Positions 20,499 to 31,590 of a stretch of 64,000 nt of DNA are shown here, in pieces; positions within the stretch are counted from its first letter, which is position 1, and each line of letters begins with the position of its first letter. The stretch lies in the NCBI RefSeq assembly GCF_026262505.1, contig NC_067206.1, forward strand, positions 1,674,001 through 1,738,000, read 5' to 3'. The notes beneath the pieces were generated by a model that saw only the letters and a list, made by a program, of their open reading frames with translations, did not search any database and had not been told where the DNA came from. Position numbers and translations under genes: made by a program. The DNA comes from Trichomonas vaginalis G3. Its lineage: Eukaryota > Parabasalia > Trichomonadida > Trichomonadidae.

Positions 20499-20538
20499 GT
20501 TTAATTATAAATAAAAAATAAAAATTAATTATAAAAAG

Positions 20539-21365
20539 TTAATCAAATTTAATGGAACCTTTATTTAAATCAACTATTATTTTTCCATGTTCACCTAATT
20601 GTTGATATTGTGTGTAAAGTTCATTAATGCTCATTGGTAAATTCACTTGATAAAGCATAACGTTCAACTGTTGACGACTAAACCCACTGAAAATGAAAAG
20701 GGTTGATAGATTTGATTTAATGTTTGTGCTTAATGCTTTGAAGTATTGAACAGCCATGAAGAATGAACACTGAATGTGTCGACATTGAGTTAATAATTGA
20801 TTAAAATATGATTTCTCATTAGTTATTAGTTTTGATTTCACTGCATCATCTAGAAAAATGAGTGAATGCAAAAATTCTCTATCAAAATTTGAAATAGAAA
20901 GTGTTTCAAATAATTCATCCCGTTGTTTATCAATAATTTTATCCTCTAATCCTTGCTTCTTGATTGTATTATATAATTCTTTATACATTAAAAAGTTTTT
21001 TAAATAATCTTCTGCTTCTTCTTGTGATAAATAAATAATTGGAATTTTGATTAAATGCTTTAAAGATTCAAATGTATCATCTGAAGGTGAACCTGAACGG
21101 TTGATATAAATTAACACATGTGAATGGGGGAAGTGTTAGCAATAATGATAATTTGTTTTAATATCGTTAATGTTTTACCTTTATTTTGTTTACCAATTGC
21201 TGCAGTGATTGAATTTAAGTAACATTCAGAATATGGAATTTTCATTAATTTTTCCTTAGATAGAGCATTTCTATTATCACTCAATGCTTCATTAATCATA
21301 TCATCTACGTATGTATTATATACTCCCGCTAATTCTTCATAAGGGGTGGATGAATTTAAATCCAT
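20539..21365 (-). pseudogene. FtsK/A32-type packaging ATPase gene, element A (broken)
   Basis: A Walker A-like KQNKGKT follows a short N-terminus, and a Walker B-like SLIFLDDA lies about 80 residues before FFMAVQYFKAL and LSTLFIFSGFSRQQL. The latter also appears in the element B ATPase as FVIFQGFSRYDIEL. Such ATPases drive genome packaging into Polinton and virophage capsids. About one break. Confidence 0.7.
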
Positions 21366-21389
21366 TTAATCAAAAATAAATTTATAATT

Positions 21390-23029
21390 TTAAACATTTC
21401 TATTCATCAATATTTCATCATATGAACTTCTATACTGTGGTGGTGTACCTGTTGGATGATATTTCAAACCTTCATCCGGTGTCCATGTCCAATACGTAGT
21501 CCTAGTAAACCAAACCTGAGGAGGATTTGTCACCTTTGAACAGTAAGTGTCATTTACACCCTGAATGATTGGATAAGCTTTCACTTGTACTGTAACTTGT
21601 GAGTTGAAAGTTTCTAATCCATCAAAGAATATACCCGCTCCATCACGTTGAACTGGAATAGTGCATAAGAATGAAGTTTGGTCTTTCCATGTTCTAGCTA
21701 ATGGCGTGCCATCATCACATTCAGTGGTCTAGTTAATGAGTCCTCGTATTCTTCCGTGCATTCATTCACTCCATCTAAATCAGAAGCTTGAAGCATACGT
21801 GTAAAGAATATGTCGCCCACTGTGGTCATCGCTTGATCGGGGAAGTTTCTGGAATCTATAGTGACCTGAAGACCTCGAAGCATTGGATTTTCTAAAACTG
21901 TTCTTTGCATTGCATTCTTCGGAAATGTTAACACAACATCTGTAACATTATGAAGAGCGTATGAGAAATCTGAGCTAATACCTTCAGGAGTGATGCAACC
22001 TCCATTTAGTGAACGAACGTCAATATGTTGAGCTGGAATCATGAATGGATCTTCCTTACTGAATAAACGTGGTATTGCTTTAACTGATTCTTCAATTAAA
22101 CCGTATCCTGGTGTAATGCATTTATCCTCTAAAACTTCCATCTTTGTGCATGAAATAATAACGTCATCAACTGTTGCGTTAGCAGATGTATCGGCTAAGC
22201 TTGTAATTAATTTGGCAGGAAGTCCGATTTGTTGGAATTTGCGATCATATTTATAAACATGATTCATAATCTTTTCATAATTTTCATCAGTTATCTTTTC
22301 ATAAACGTAATTTTGTAAATCAGCAACTCTTAACGGGTCAACCTGACAAAATACTAAAGTATCCCTGAAAACATAATATTTAAGAATGATTTCACCAAAT
22401 GATTTAGGATAATCATCGAACGCCTGAAATGCTAACAAATCATTTACCGGAATAATCATATCAAAAGTGATATCAACTTCTTCATTTGCTTTCTTGAAAA
22501 CTTCTGAAGGGTCAATATATTTACCACATACTGAGTTATCATATTTTTGAACATTATTATATAACGAATGAACAAACTTTTTAACTTTCCTTTCTGATTT
22601 TGGTTTATATGTTGCAAATGCGAAAGATTCACGGGCACAATCCATCTGAAGATAACCAGCATCACCTCTTTCAGTTTCTACTTCTATTTGTTTAAAGCTT
22701 TGATTTGATGATTTGTAACCAACGAATAAACGCATGCATTTAAAAGCGGCATCACATGTGAAAGCTTTATTTGAAACTAGAGTTGCTTTAACTTTGCGTT
22801 TAATATATGTGTCACCTAATTGGTTCACATCATGAGCCGGATTTGTAATTCTTAAATGAGTTTGTTTATCATCAAAATATGGAGCATCAGAGTCATAGCA
22901 TGAACTTTCAAGTTCTCTATAATATCTTCTACCGTCATTCTTTGCGAATATTTCATTTATCTTTTCGAATGAATGAAACACATTTCCATTAATCGGTTTA
23001 GTGTTTGGCACCAAATAGTTAGTCGTCAT
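21390..23029 (-). pseudogene. major-capsid-like protein gene, element A (broken)
   Basis: The largest open part codes 443 aa of mainly beta sequence with features such as VDITFDMIIPVNDLLAF and DFSYALHNVTDVVLTFP, without membrane segments. Its size and place beside the ATPase fit a double-jelly-roll major capsid protein. Sequence similarity to the element B capsid is not obvious by eye. About one break. Confidence 0.55.
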
Positions 23030-23098
23030 TTATTAATAAATAAAAAATCAAAATTAAAAGATGAAAATGAATTTTTAATTTTAATGAAATAATCAACT

Positions 23099-23314
23099 AT
23101 GGCTGCAGGATTCTTTAAGAAACTGTGGGATAAAGTAAAAAGAGGAGCGCATAAAGTTTGGGAAACAATGAAGAAAGGAGCAAATTGGATATTTAAGAAT
23201 AAAGAAGCAATTAGTGACGTTGCTGAATCAATAACACCAAAAGCTGCCCCAATAAGAGAAGTATTAAATAAAGGAGAAAAAGTTTATCAAAGACTTCAAC
23301 CGATACTAAGATAA
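23099..23314 (+). CDS. amphipathic peptide gene 1 (71 aa), element A
   Basis: Starts MAAGFFKKLWD, then a basic amphipathic helix (KVKRGAHKVWETMKKGANWI). The first eleven residues equal those of the next gene on the opposite strand. Such peptides resemble membrane-lytic segments of adenovirus protein VI and lytic peptides; a role in membrane penetration is inferred. Confidence 0.65.
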   Translation: MAAGFFKKLWDKVKRGAHKVWETMKKGANWIFKNKEAISDVAESITPKAAPIREVLNKGEKVYQRLQPILR

Positions 23315-23338
23315 AAATAATATTTATTTATTTTTCCA

Positions 23339-23575
23339 CTATCTACCTCCTATTTTATTAAGTATTCCTTCAGCAATTCCACCAATTGCGTTACCTGCTT
23401 GTGCTCCCATCGCTGGATTACCTGCTTTAGTACCTAATACTCCACCTATGATAGTTCCTGCCGTTTTCGCTACTGGTGCCAAAAAGTTTGCAACGGGTTT
23501 AATAATATTTTTATGAACCCAACCTGCAGCTTTCTTAATTCCATCCCATAATTTTTTAAAGAATCCTGCCGCCAT
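23339..23575 (-). CDS. amphipathic peptide gene 2 (78 aa), element A
   Basis: Starts MAAGFFKKLWDGIKKAAGWV, followed by a Gly/Ala-rich hydrophobic stretch (TIIGGVLGTKAGNPAMGAQA). Convergent with gene 1, with 24 bp between the stops. Probably a duplicate of the same start module joined to a different body. It may act on membranes during entry. Confidence 0.65.
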   Translation of the reverse strand: MAAGFFKKLWDGIKKAAGWVHKNIIKPVANFLAPVAKTAGTIIGGVLGTKAGNPAMGAQAGNAIGGIAEGILNKIGGR

Positions 23576-23641
23576 TTCTGATTTAATATTAATTAAAAAA
23601 TATATTTCATCACTTATATTCTAATTTTTATTTAATGATAA

Positions 23642-24010
23642 ATGAAACCGATTTTAAAAATAAATGAAACAGAGGAGGAAGAAATAAATGAAAGTGGAAA
23701 TGTTCAACAAAAAATAAACGTTGTTAAACCAATTACTGAAATAAAAATTTTTTCATCTGTTGAAGAATTTAATGACTATTATGCTAATAATAAAAAATTA
23801 TTTGAAGAATTGACAACATGTAAATTGAATAAAATGTTTAAAGTTGATGGATTCAAAATTTCAAAAATAAAAGGAGTGGTTAGTTTGAAATCTATTCCTC
23901 AATCAAGAATCACCTCATTAATGAAAATAGATGATTTAACAAAAAGAATAGAAATTATTGAAGAAAGAATGAATCAAATAATTGATTTCATAAATTCAAA
24001 TAATCATTAG
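23642..24010 (+). CDS. hypothetical protein with C-terminal coiled coil (122 aa), element A
   Basis: Acidic start (ETEEEEINESG), a central region FSSVEEFNDYYANNKKLF then MFKVDGFKISKIKGVVSLK, and a final helix MKIDDLTKRIEIIEERMNQI that fits a trimeric coiled coil. Last gene before the right inverted repeat. Not recognised. Confidence 0.55.
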   Translation: MKPILKINETEEEEINESGNVQQKINVVKPITEIKIFSSVEEFNDYYANNKKLFEELTTCKLNKMFKVDGFKISKIKGVVSLKSIPQSRITSLMKIDDLTKRIEIIEERMNQIIDFINSNNH

Positions 24011-24097
24011 TTTCTAATTTATTTTTTCTCATTTATGAGGTCTTTGATTATGACTCCATTGATTCCATTCAGGATTTAAACAATGTTTAATTAATCG

Positions 24098-24389
24098 CGG
24101 AATATCTGACATCATCTATATATAGCTTCTTTTATAAGTGATGAAATATAAATTATTTTAAAATTAATTTTAATTTTTTATTTATTTCGTTATGTATGGG
24201 CTGAGTGTAAATTTCTTACGATTCTGAAAATTTTTAAAATCTTGATTTATTCAAAAACGTAAGAATAAAAACCGTAAGAATCATACATTTTTTACTTCAT
24301 ATGTTAAAAAAAATGATACAAAATCGTTCAATATTGTATGAATTCTTACGTTTACAAAAAAAGTCACACAACCCTCCTCATATACTACT
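24098..24389 (-). repeat. element A right terminal inverted repeat
   Basis: Reverse complement of 9147-9438; followed by the 6-bp duplication TGTGTT at 24390-24395. Confidence 0.9.
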
Positions 24390-24395
24390 TGTGTT

Positions 24396-24572
24396 TTGAG
24401 GGAAACTATAAAAATCCAAAATAGAGGTAAGTGCGCCATTATTACCTGCGAAGTTACATGGAATAAATCGAAGAGTAAGTACAAGATGATCTTGCATCTT
24501 TCCAAGTAAATGAAATTTATTAAAATTAAGATGATAATATTCATTTATAGTATGTGTATGATGTGTTTTCAA
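24396..24572 (-). pseudogene. unknown gene remnant cut by element A
   Basis: An open frame on the minus strand (MKTHHTHTINEYYHLNFNKF, then LVLTLRFIPCNFAGNNGAL) runs up to the insertion site of element A. It looks protein-like but is not recognised; it may be part of the older transposon bracketed by the 18-bp inverted repeats. Confidence 0.3.
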
Positions 24573-24829
24573 AATTTCTTCAAATAAAATGCAATGATAA
24601 TTTTTGAATAATTTTTTCTTGTGTATATTTCATTTTTTATTAGTGAAAATATCATTACATCAATAAGGAAAGCACAATCCAAATTCATATTAGTTAAATT
24701 AATCTACGACCAAAAGCCCGCCAAATTTGAATTAAACACGTTTTTTGATAAAAGTGTCATTTATGATTGTTGCATTTAGGGATAGTAGCCAATTTCGGTA
24801 CCAATCTTGAAAATGCCTCGCCATGCCCG

Positions 24830-25240
24830 CAACATGGAAGAGAAGTATTGGTCTGATATTGAACTATCAATCAATGCAAACTGAATCACCTTGTCATGTT
24901 GCTCCACAGATACAGCAGTCTGAGTCCCTCGCTTGGTCATGTTGCTCCACAGATACAGCAGTCTGAGTCCCTCGCTTGGTCATGTTGCTCCACAGATACA
25001 GCAGTCTGAGTCCCTCGCTTGGTCATATCACACCAGATAAATAAAAGTTCAGCTTCACAATACTTACCTGCTCTATTATGTGATTTTTTCCAACTATCAT
25101 ATGTTAGTTGTTGTATTGAAGTTGAGTATGAAAGAATAATGTTGCAAGATTTCTCACCAAATAAAAAATCATTAAAGAACATTTTATTCTTTGAAAATGT
25201 ATTTATGTTGAAAATAATGGAAGATGTTATTCTTGTTAGT
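24830..25240 (-). pseudogene. unknown gene remnant with coding minisatellite
   Basis: On the minus strand FFNDFLFGEKSCNIILSY and YCEAELLFIWCDM read like protein. Beyond the 43-bp repeats a protein-like stretch (FALIDSSISDQYFSSML) continues in another frame, as expected when two extra 43-bp units are added. Not recognised. Confidence 0.3.
24893..25021. repeat. 43-bp tandem repeat, 3 copies
   Basis: Three exact or near-exact units with the core CAGATACAGCAGTCTGAGTC. They lie inside a minus-strand open frame, so the array may have arisen in coding sequence. Confidence 0.8.
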
Positions 25241-25243
25241 TAG

Positions 25244-25945
25244 TTTACGAAGTTCTTTTGGAAGAAATTTGTTGAATATCTTTATTTTGAATGGGAATGA
25301 ACTTAGGAAATTCACCACGAGCTCTTGAATAGGCAGAATTGTAATGGATGATTAGCTATGATGGGATTATACGATGTTGGTTTGTTCTAGAATGATTAAA
25401 AAGTTTTCAGGTAATGTGCTGATGCATTACAAAAGATGGAAATTATTTAAATAATAACATAGTTTAATAATATTCAATTTAACTGATTAAATATTTGAAA
25501 AATTATCTAATTAGGATTTTTTAGTTTGAAAAATTAATTTTAGGCATAGTGTATAAAATAAAAAGCATCTACCGTGTCAGAAAATCGAAAAGTTTTCCAA
25601 AAAAATCATAAATTTCAAATTTTGAAATAAAAATTGGTACTTTTTAATATGTAAAATAAGAAAATGTATTTTTTTTGAAAAATTTAGATAGAGTAGTTCT
25701 CTTTGTATCTAAGAGGAGTGAATTTTTTTCTTTAACAAGATCTGGAAACGAACAATTGAAATTTATTTTATCAATATCAGGAGGAAAAGTTAAGATTCAA
25801 TATGGGATTGGTTGGGTGTAAGGTAGAGGAACTATTGTGTGATAGTTGATGCTTAGAGTTGAAATTGAAGGAAAATAAAACGATAAAAATAAAATGAATA
25901 CTACCATGGACCCGTCAGTAATAGGTAGTGAAGAGAATAAATTAT
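25244..25945. other. intergenic, no gene seen
   Basis: AT-rich sequence between the remnant and the 23-bp satellite; no frame, RNA gene or paired repeat noticed. Confidence 0.5.
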
Positions 25946-25948
25946 CCT

Positions 25949-26552
25949 TACCTCATACAACAACTCATCCTTAGCTGAGACAACAAGTCATCTTTACCTC
26001 AGACAACAACTCATGCTTACCTCAGTCATTGACTTATCCTTACCTCAGTCATTGACTTATCCTTACCTCAGTCATTGACTCATCCTTACCTCAGACAAAA
26101 AGTCATCTTTACCTCAGTCATTGACTCATCCTTACCTCAGTCATAGACTCATCCTTACCTCAGTCATTGACTTATCCTTACCTCAGTCATTGACTTATCC
26201 TTACCTCAGTCATTGACTCATCCTTACCTCAGTCATTGACTCATCCTTACCTCAGTCATTGACTCATCCTTACCTCAGTCATTGACTCATCCTTACCTCA
26301 GTCATAGACTCATCCTTACCTCAGTCATTGACTTATCCTTACCTCAGTCATTGACTTATCCTTACCTCAGTCATTGACTCATCCTTACCTCAGTCATTGA
26401 CTCATCCTTACCTCAGTCATTGACTCATCCTTACCTCAGTCATAGACTCATCCTTACCTCAGTCATTGACTCATCCTTACCTCAGTCATTGACTCATCCT
26501 TACCTCAGTCATTGACTCATCCTTACCTCAGACAAAAAGTCATCCTTACCTC
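25949..26552. repeat. 23-bp satellite array (about 26 units)
   Basis: Unit core CTCAGTCATTGACTCATCC with variants (ACTTATCC, CATAGACTC, ACAAAAAGTC). It abuts the 25-bp array directly and shares the word CTCAGTC with it. Higher-order blocks of variants repeat, so the array grew by copying several units at a time. Confidence 0.9.
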
Positions 26553-26775
26553 AGTCTCTCTTTGACATCCAACACTCAGTCTCTCTTTGACATCCAACAC
26601 TCAGTCTCTCTTTGACATCCAACACTCAGTCTCTCTTTGACATCCAACACTCAGTCTCTCTTTGACATCCAACACTCAGTCTCTCTTTGACATCCAACAC
26701 TCAGTCTCTCTTTGACATCCAACACTCAGTCTCTCTTTGACATCCAACACTCAGTCTCTCTTTGACATCCAACAC
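26550..26775 (+). repeat. 25-bp array, left end of MULE (9 units)
   Basis: Unit core CAGTCTCTCTTTGACATCC; reverse complement of the right array. Confidence 0.9.
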
Positions 26776-26966
26776 TATAATTTCTTATATATATTCCTTA
26801 CGCATTCACATCACATTCTACCTAATCATTTATTAAATTTTTTTTCCTTTTTTTTAACTTTTAAATCTTTTTAATTATATTTTTTTGATTCATTTCCTTA
26901 TATTTTTAAATATTTTTATCTCTCTGTATTTCAGTTTAATATCCGTTTATTATTTCAAATTCGCTT

Positions 26967-29889
26967 ATGGCCCAGACTCCTAAGGACATGGTTCCTGATG
27001 AGACCCGCGAGCCTTTTTTTGTTGAAGAACCAAAAATCGAAGCAATTGATCCTTTCAAGTATATTAACTGTACCAACTACCTAGATTTGAACACAATTTC
27101 CATATTACTCAAAGAAATCGAAAAAAACATACTGGCTTACACACACACCGATATTGCTCAAGCTCTTAGTGTTGCCGGAATTTCTTATGAGCAATTTCAA
27201 AAAATTCCTTGCTTTGTTTATATCAACTATTTCTCCAATCTTGCCATAAAAAGGCTTGATCTTTTGGAGATCATTATTTATACATACATTACAATATGGG
27301 AGTGTAATGATATGAAAATCTTTATTGACAATAATTTTGCTTTTTTTCTTTATGTGGTCGATAAATACTTAGACTTCCAGACAATTCAACAATGCAGTTT
27401 CTATAATTTGAAAGGTAGATCAAACATAAAAGATGATGTAAAAACAAATAAGCAAATGATTAATATATTATATGAAGATTTAATTACATGTTATCCATAT
27501 AAATCGACAGCCAATCTAATATTACATCTTCTAAATGATGATACTACATATAACTTTTCGAATGTTGACTTTCGATTTCTTGATGATCACTTGCATATCG
27601 CTCATTTAGCTTTGCATTTCTCTGCCACAAATGTATTCAATCAGTTTGCACAGGGCATCAAAGATAAAAACTTTAATAATTATGTTAAAATTTACAACGG
27701 ATCTTATTTCGACTTTGATCTTTTGAATGATGGAACTGTGCCCAAATGGATTTTGGCAGGATCAAACTGTGTCAATGCTAATATGCTTCCATTTTTGATT
27801 TCAACTCATGATTACATCGGATTTCTAAAACAAAATAATCTGAATGAAAGAAGAATTCAAGGGCAAGTATTACTTAACTGTGCAAAATATAATGAATTCC
27901 TTATTTTTCGTACATTTTTAAATAAGGATACCGCAAAAAGCTGTATCAAACATATAACAACGGCATCTGGCTTAGAAGCATTTTATCTGGAGACAATGTA
28001 TAAAATGTTAGATATAAATTTTCTTAACAAATTATATGATACAGAATCATCGAATTATATTGGACTATATTCAAGGCTTTTATTTTTCGAATGCAATTCC
28101 AAAATACCTTATAAAATCAAAAATTTTGAGCTCACTGTTAACAAAAATAAATTATTGAATCCATTTCAAGTATACGAATTTTTAAGTTATTTACCGTCAT
28201 TTTTGGAGATCAAAAATGCATCGGTTAAAGATCCTAAAACGGATTTATTTCGATACAGGATAGTATACAATTTTAAATATATAAAGGAAAGCTTAATTAC
28301 CTCAACAAACAAAAAACATTATTTGATATTGTCCTTGTTAAAGGGAATTTATTTTCAATTCAATTAAAAAATCTCCCTGAAGGCATGATGATTGACGAAG
28401 ATTCATATCTTAAAATTCACAAATCAATTTTGCCATCCCCACAAACCAAAAATAAATTTCGTACGAAGTTAATTAAATATAATATAATTGACCGGCCAGA
28501 AACAGAAGACGAAAGAGATATTTATGATGAGTTAAAAACCCTTCCAGGACGTGTGCGAGTTCATTATTGTGATGATAATGAAACATATCAAATGTTTTGT
28601 CAAGGACATAGAGTCGAATGGGTCTCTTGGGTATCACCAATATCTGCGCAATTGCTTATGAATCCGAACTGCAAAATTCAATTGATTGAGGTCGACGCTA
28701 CCTTCCCAATTGTAGATTATATTTTAATAGTCCCTCAAATAGTTATTTATAATACAGGGATTCCTATGGGCTTCTATGTTGGTCCATCCGAAAACGCAGA
28801 AGCTTACAAACTGTTTTTTGCCTCTTTAGAAAAATCTGGTGTTACAATCGAAAGAATCAGAGAAATTCCATTCCTTGGTGATTTAGGAACTGGAATTAAA
28901 AAGTTTGCAAAAGATAAAGAATTAATCATATGGGCTTGTATACGCCATGTGCTAAATCTACTGTCTGAGGGAAGCATGGTGGATGGCATGATCGAGGATA
29001 CAATCAGAGCCATAAGGCAAGAGGATTATGAAGCGAAGGCTATTCAATATACTCAATTACTCGAAGAATGGCATACTGAAGAAGTGCGATTTCATCGAAT
29101 GCATGCGATTTCATCGAATGCATTCAAAAATATAACAAATTTTGCATTAATAAAAAAGGAAAATTCTGCCTGTGTTTTAGGGAATGCCTTATTGGCCCAT
29201 CCAATCATGCCGAAAGTTTCCATTTGCAATATCAAAAAATCTTAGAAAAATTTTCGGCAGGAAAATTTGATTTCAAGCTGATGATTCATCTCCTTTCAGA
29301 TTATATAATGCAGAGAGAAAAGGATGTACCGAAAATTGTAAATACAAATGTTAGTCGAGAACTAAGCAACCAAAAGAAATATGCAAAACAGCTCTTGAAT
29401 GTTCATCCTACATGCGGACAATGGTGCATTGATCAGGAATTGATTCTTAAGAGTAAGTTCGGTGTTAAATTTCCATGCATTCACGAAATTAAGAAAGACA
29501 CTACTATTTCTCAACTAACATTGCCTCCTTGCATAGGATTATTTGAAATCGAAAGAAATGAAGCACAAAATCAATTTAAAGTATCTAACAAGTCAAATCC
29601 TAAAAATTCAAATCAAAATGATCAACAAACACAAATAAAAACAAGAGGAATGAATTATGATTTTTCATTGATGGATAGTATAGAAACCAGTGCAGCCGAT
29701 GATATGATGGTTGCTTTAATTGCAAAACTTTATAGGATTTATAATATCCATTATGCAAGATCATTATATCAACAAATTGTTAATAATTTCAAGGGATTTT
29801 TAGACGCCGAGGATAAATTACATTTCGTCCTTGAACTGGAAGATGATGAAAATTTTCAGAGCATTGTAGCATCTACAAGAAAAGATTAG
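26967..29889 (+). pseudogene. MULE transposase with two frame slips
   Basis: Three consecutive open parts (26967-28367, 28385-29245, 29224-29889) read as one protein of about 970 aa. The middle part has the MULE DDE core: EVDATFPIVDYI (first Asp), GIPMGFYVGPSENAEAY, FLGDLGTGIKKFAK (second Asp) and ACIRHVLNLL. The third carries the Asn-x-x-Glu-Ser-type stretch SNHAESFH just before it. The frame moves by -1 near an A-run at about 28314 and again near an A-run at about 29147. The first 466 residues are not recognised and may be a family-specific N-terminal region. The start ATG at 26967 follows the left array by about 190 bp. The gene is decayed or mis-sequenced at homopolymers. Confidence 0.75.
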
Positions 29890-29956
29890 GAAGCATATAG
29901 GAATAATAAATCATTAAATTAAAGTATTTGTTTGAAATTATTGTTGTATTTAAAAG

Positions 29957-31410
29957 ATAGACTGAGTGTTGGATGTCAAAGAGAGACTGAGTGTTGGATG
30001 TCAAAGAGAGACTGAGTGTTGGATGTCAAAGAGAGACTGAGTGTTGGATGTCAAAGAGAGACTGAGTGTTGGATGTCAAAGAGAGAGACTGAGTGTTGGA
30101 TGTCAAAGAGAGACTGAGTGTTGGATGTCAAAGAGAGACTGAGTGTTGGATGTCAAAGAGAGACTGAGTGTTGGATGTCAAAGAGAGACTGAGTGTTGGA
30201 TGTCAAAGAGAGACTGAGTGTTGGATGTCAAAGAGAGACTGAGTGTTGGATGTCAAAGAGAGACTGAGTGTTGGATGTCAAAGAGAGACTGAGTGTTGGA
30301 TGTCAAAGAGAGACTGAGTGTTGGATGTCAAAGAGAGACTGAGTGTTGGATGTCAAAGAGAGAGACTGAGTGTTGGATGTCAAAGAGAGACTGAGTGTTG
30401 GATGTCAAAGAGAGACTGAGTGTTGGATGTCAAAGAGAGACTGAGTGTTGGATGTCAAAGAGAGACTGAGTGTTGGATGTCAAAGAGAGACTGAGTGTTG
30501 GATGTCAAAGAGAGACTGAGTGTTGGATGTCAAAGAGAGACTGAGTGTTGGATGTCAAAGAGAGACTGAGTGTTGGATGTCAAAGAGAGACTGAGTGTTG
30601 GATGTCAAAGAGAGAGACTGAGTGTTGGATGTCAAAGAGAGACTGAGTGTTGGATGTCAAAGAGAGACTGAGTGTTGGATGTCAAAGAGAGACTGAGTGT
30701 TGGATGTCAAAGAGAGACTGAGTGTTGGATGTCAAAGAGAGACTGAGTGTTGGATGTCAAAGAGAGACTGAGTGTTGGATGTCAAAGAGAGACTGAGTGT
30801 TGGATGTCAAAGAGAGACTGAGTGTTGGATGTCAAAGAGAGACTGAGTGTTGGATGTCAAAGAGAGACTGAGTGTTGGATGTCAAAGAGAGACTGAGTGT
30901 TGGATGTCAAAGAGAGACTGAGTGTTGGATGTCAAAGAGAGACTGAGTGTTGGATGTCAAAGAGAGACTGAGTGTTGGATGTCAAAGAGAGACTGAGTGT
31001 TGGATGTCAAAGAGAGACTGAGTGTTGGATGTCAAAGAGAGACTGAGTGTTGGATGTCAAAGAGAGACTGAGTGTTGGATGTCAAAGAGAGACTGAGTGT
31101 TGGATGTCAAAGAGAGACTGAGTGTTGGATGTCAAAGAGAGACTGAGTGTTGGATGTCAAAGAGAGACTGAGTGTTGGATGTCAAAGAGAGACTGAGTGT
31201 TGGATGTCAAAGAGAGACTGAGTGTTGGATGTCAAAGAGAGACTGAGTGTTGGATGTCAAAGAGAGACTGAGTGTTGGATGTCAAAGAGAGACTGAGTGT
31301 TGGATGTCAAAGAGAGACTGAGTGTTGGATGTCAAAGAGAGACTGAGTGTTGGATGTCAAAGAGAGACTGAGTGTTGGATGTCAAAGAGAGACTGAGTGT
31401 TGGATGTCAA
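29957..31410 (-). repeat. 25-bp array, right end of MULE (about 58 units)
   Basis: Unit core GACTGAGTGTTGGATGTC, extremely uniform; a few units carry two extra bases (GAGAGAGAC). The length difference from the left array (9 units) shows recent expansion on this side. Confidence 0.95.
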
Positions 31411-31590
31411 AATATTATGCCATTCCGGGAGACATGCATTGGCAATGTCTCCCAGAATGACACATTGCGACCGACAAGAGTGCATAACACACTCTTGTCG
31501 GTCAAAGTTTTGCAATCACACTCTGATTGCAAAATATTATGCCATTCCGGGAGACATGCATTGGCAATGTCTCCCACAATGACAAATTTT
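31411..31590. repeat. direct and inverted repeat cluster beside the MULE
   Basis: A ~58-bp block with ATTATGCCATTCCGGGAGAC occurs twice (about 31413-31464 and 31532-31583). Between them lie two short hairpins (CCGACAAGAGTG with CACTCTTGTCGG; TTGCAATCA with TGATTGCAA), and the blocks themselves contain GGGAGACATGC / GCAATGTCTCCC pairs. Confidence 0.75.

Larger units (their letters stand above)
9147..24389. mobile_element. Element A: Polinton-like (PLV/virophage-type) element, 15.2 kb
   Basis: The ends are 292-bp inverted repeats (9147-9438 and 24098-24389) starting AGTAGTATATGAGG, flanked by a perfect 6-bp duplication TGTGTT (9141-9146, 24390-24395). The gene set is primase-helicase, packaging ATPase, capsid-like protein, fibre-like proteins with a tail-collar domain, KilA-N protein and amphipathic peptides. 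No family-B polymerase, no DDE integrase and no tyrosine recombinase could be recognised. Outer genes read inward and most central genes lie on the minus strand. Close agreement of the two ends argues for a young insertion. It is a fossil with about three broken genes. Confidence 0.85.
26550..31412. mobile_element. MULE-family transposon with foldback-type ends
   Basis: Two arrays of the same 25-bp unit in opposite orientation (26550-26775, 9 units; 29957-31410, about 58 units) enclose one transposase gene. Inverted ends built of short tandem repeats are known from foldback elements. No target duplication can be fixed because both ends lie in repeats. The gene inside belongs to the Mutator-like family. 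Confidence 0.75.

Noticed and set aside
20539-21117. separate gene starting at 21117
   Set aside because: Begins at GTG within the packaging ATPase region; treated as part of that broken gene.
28385-29245. separate short transposase gene
   Set aside because: The protein-like reading continues on both sides in other frames, so it is the middle of one frame-slipped MULE gene.
29957-31410. CRISPR-like array
   Set aside because: Units are contiguous with no variable spacers; it is a plain tandem repeat in a eukaryote.
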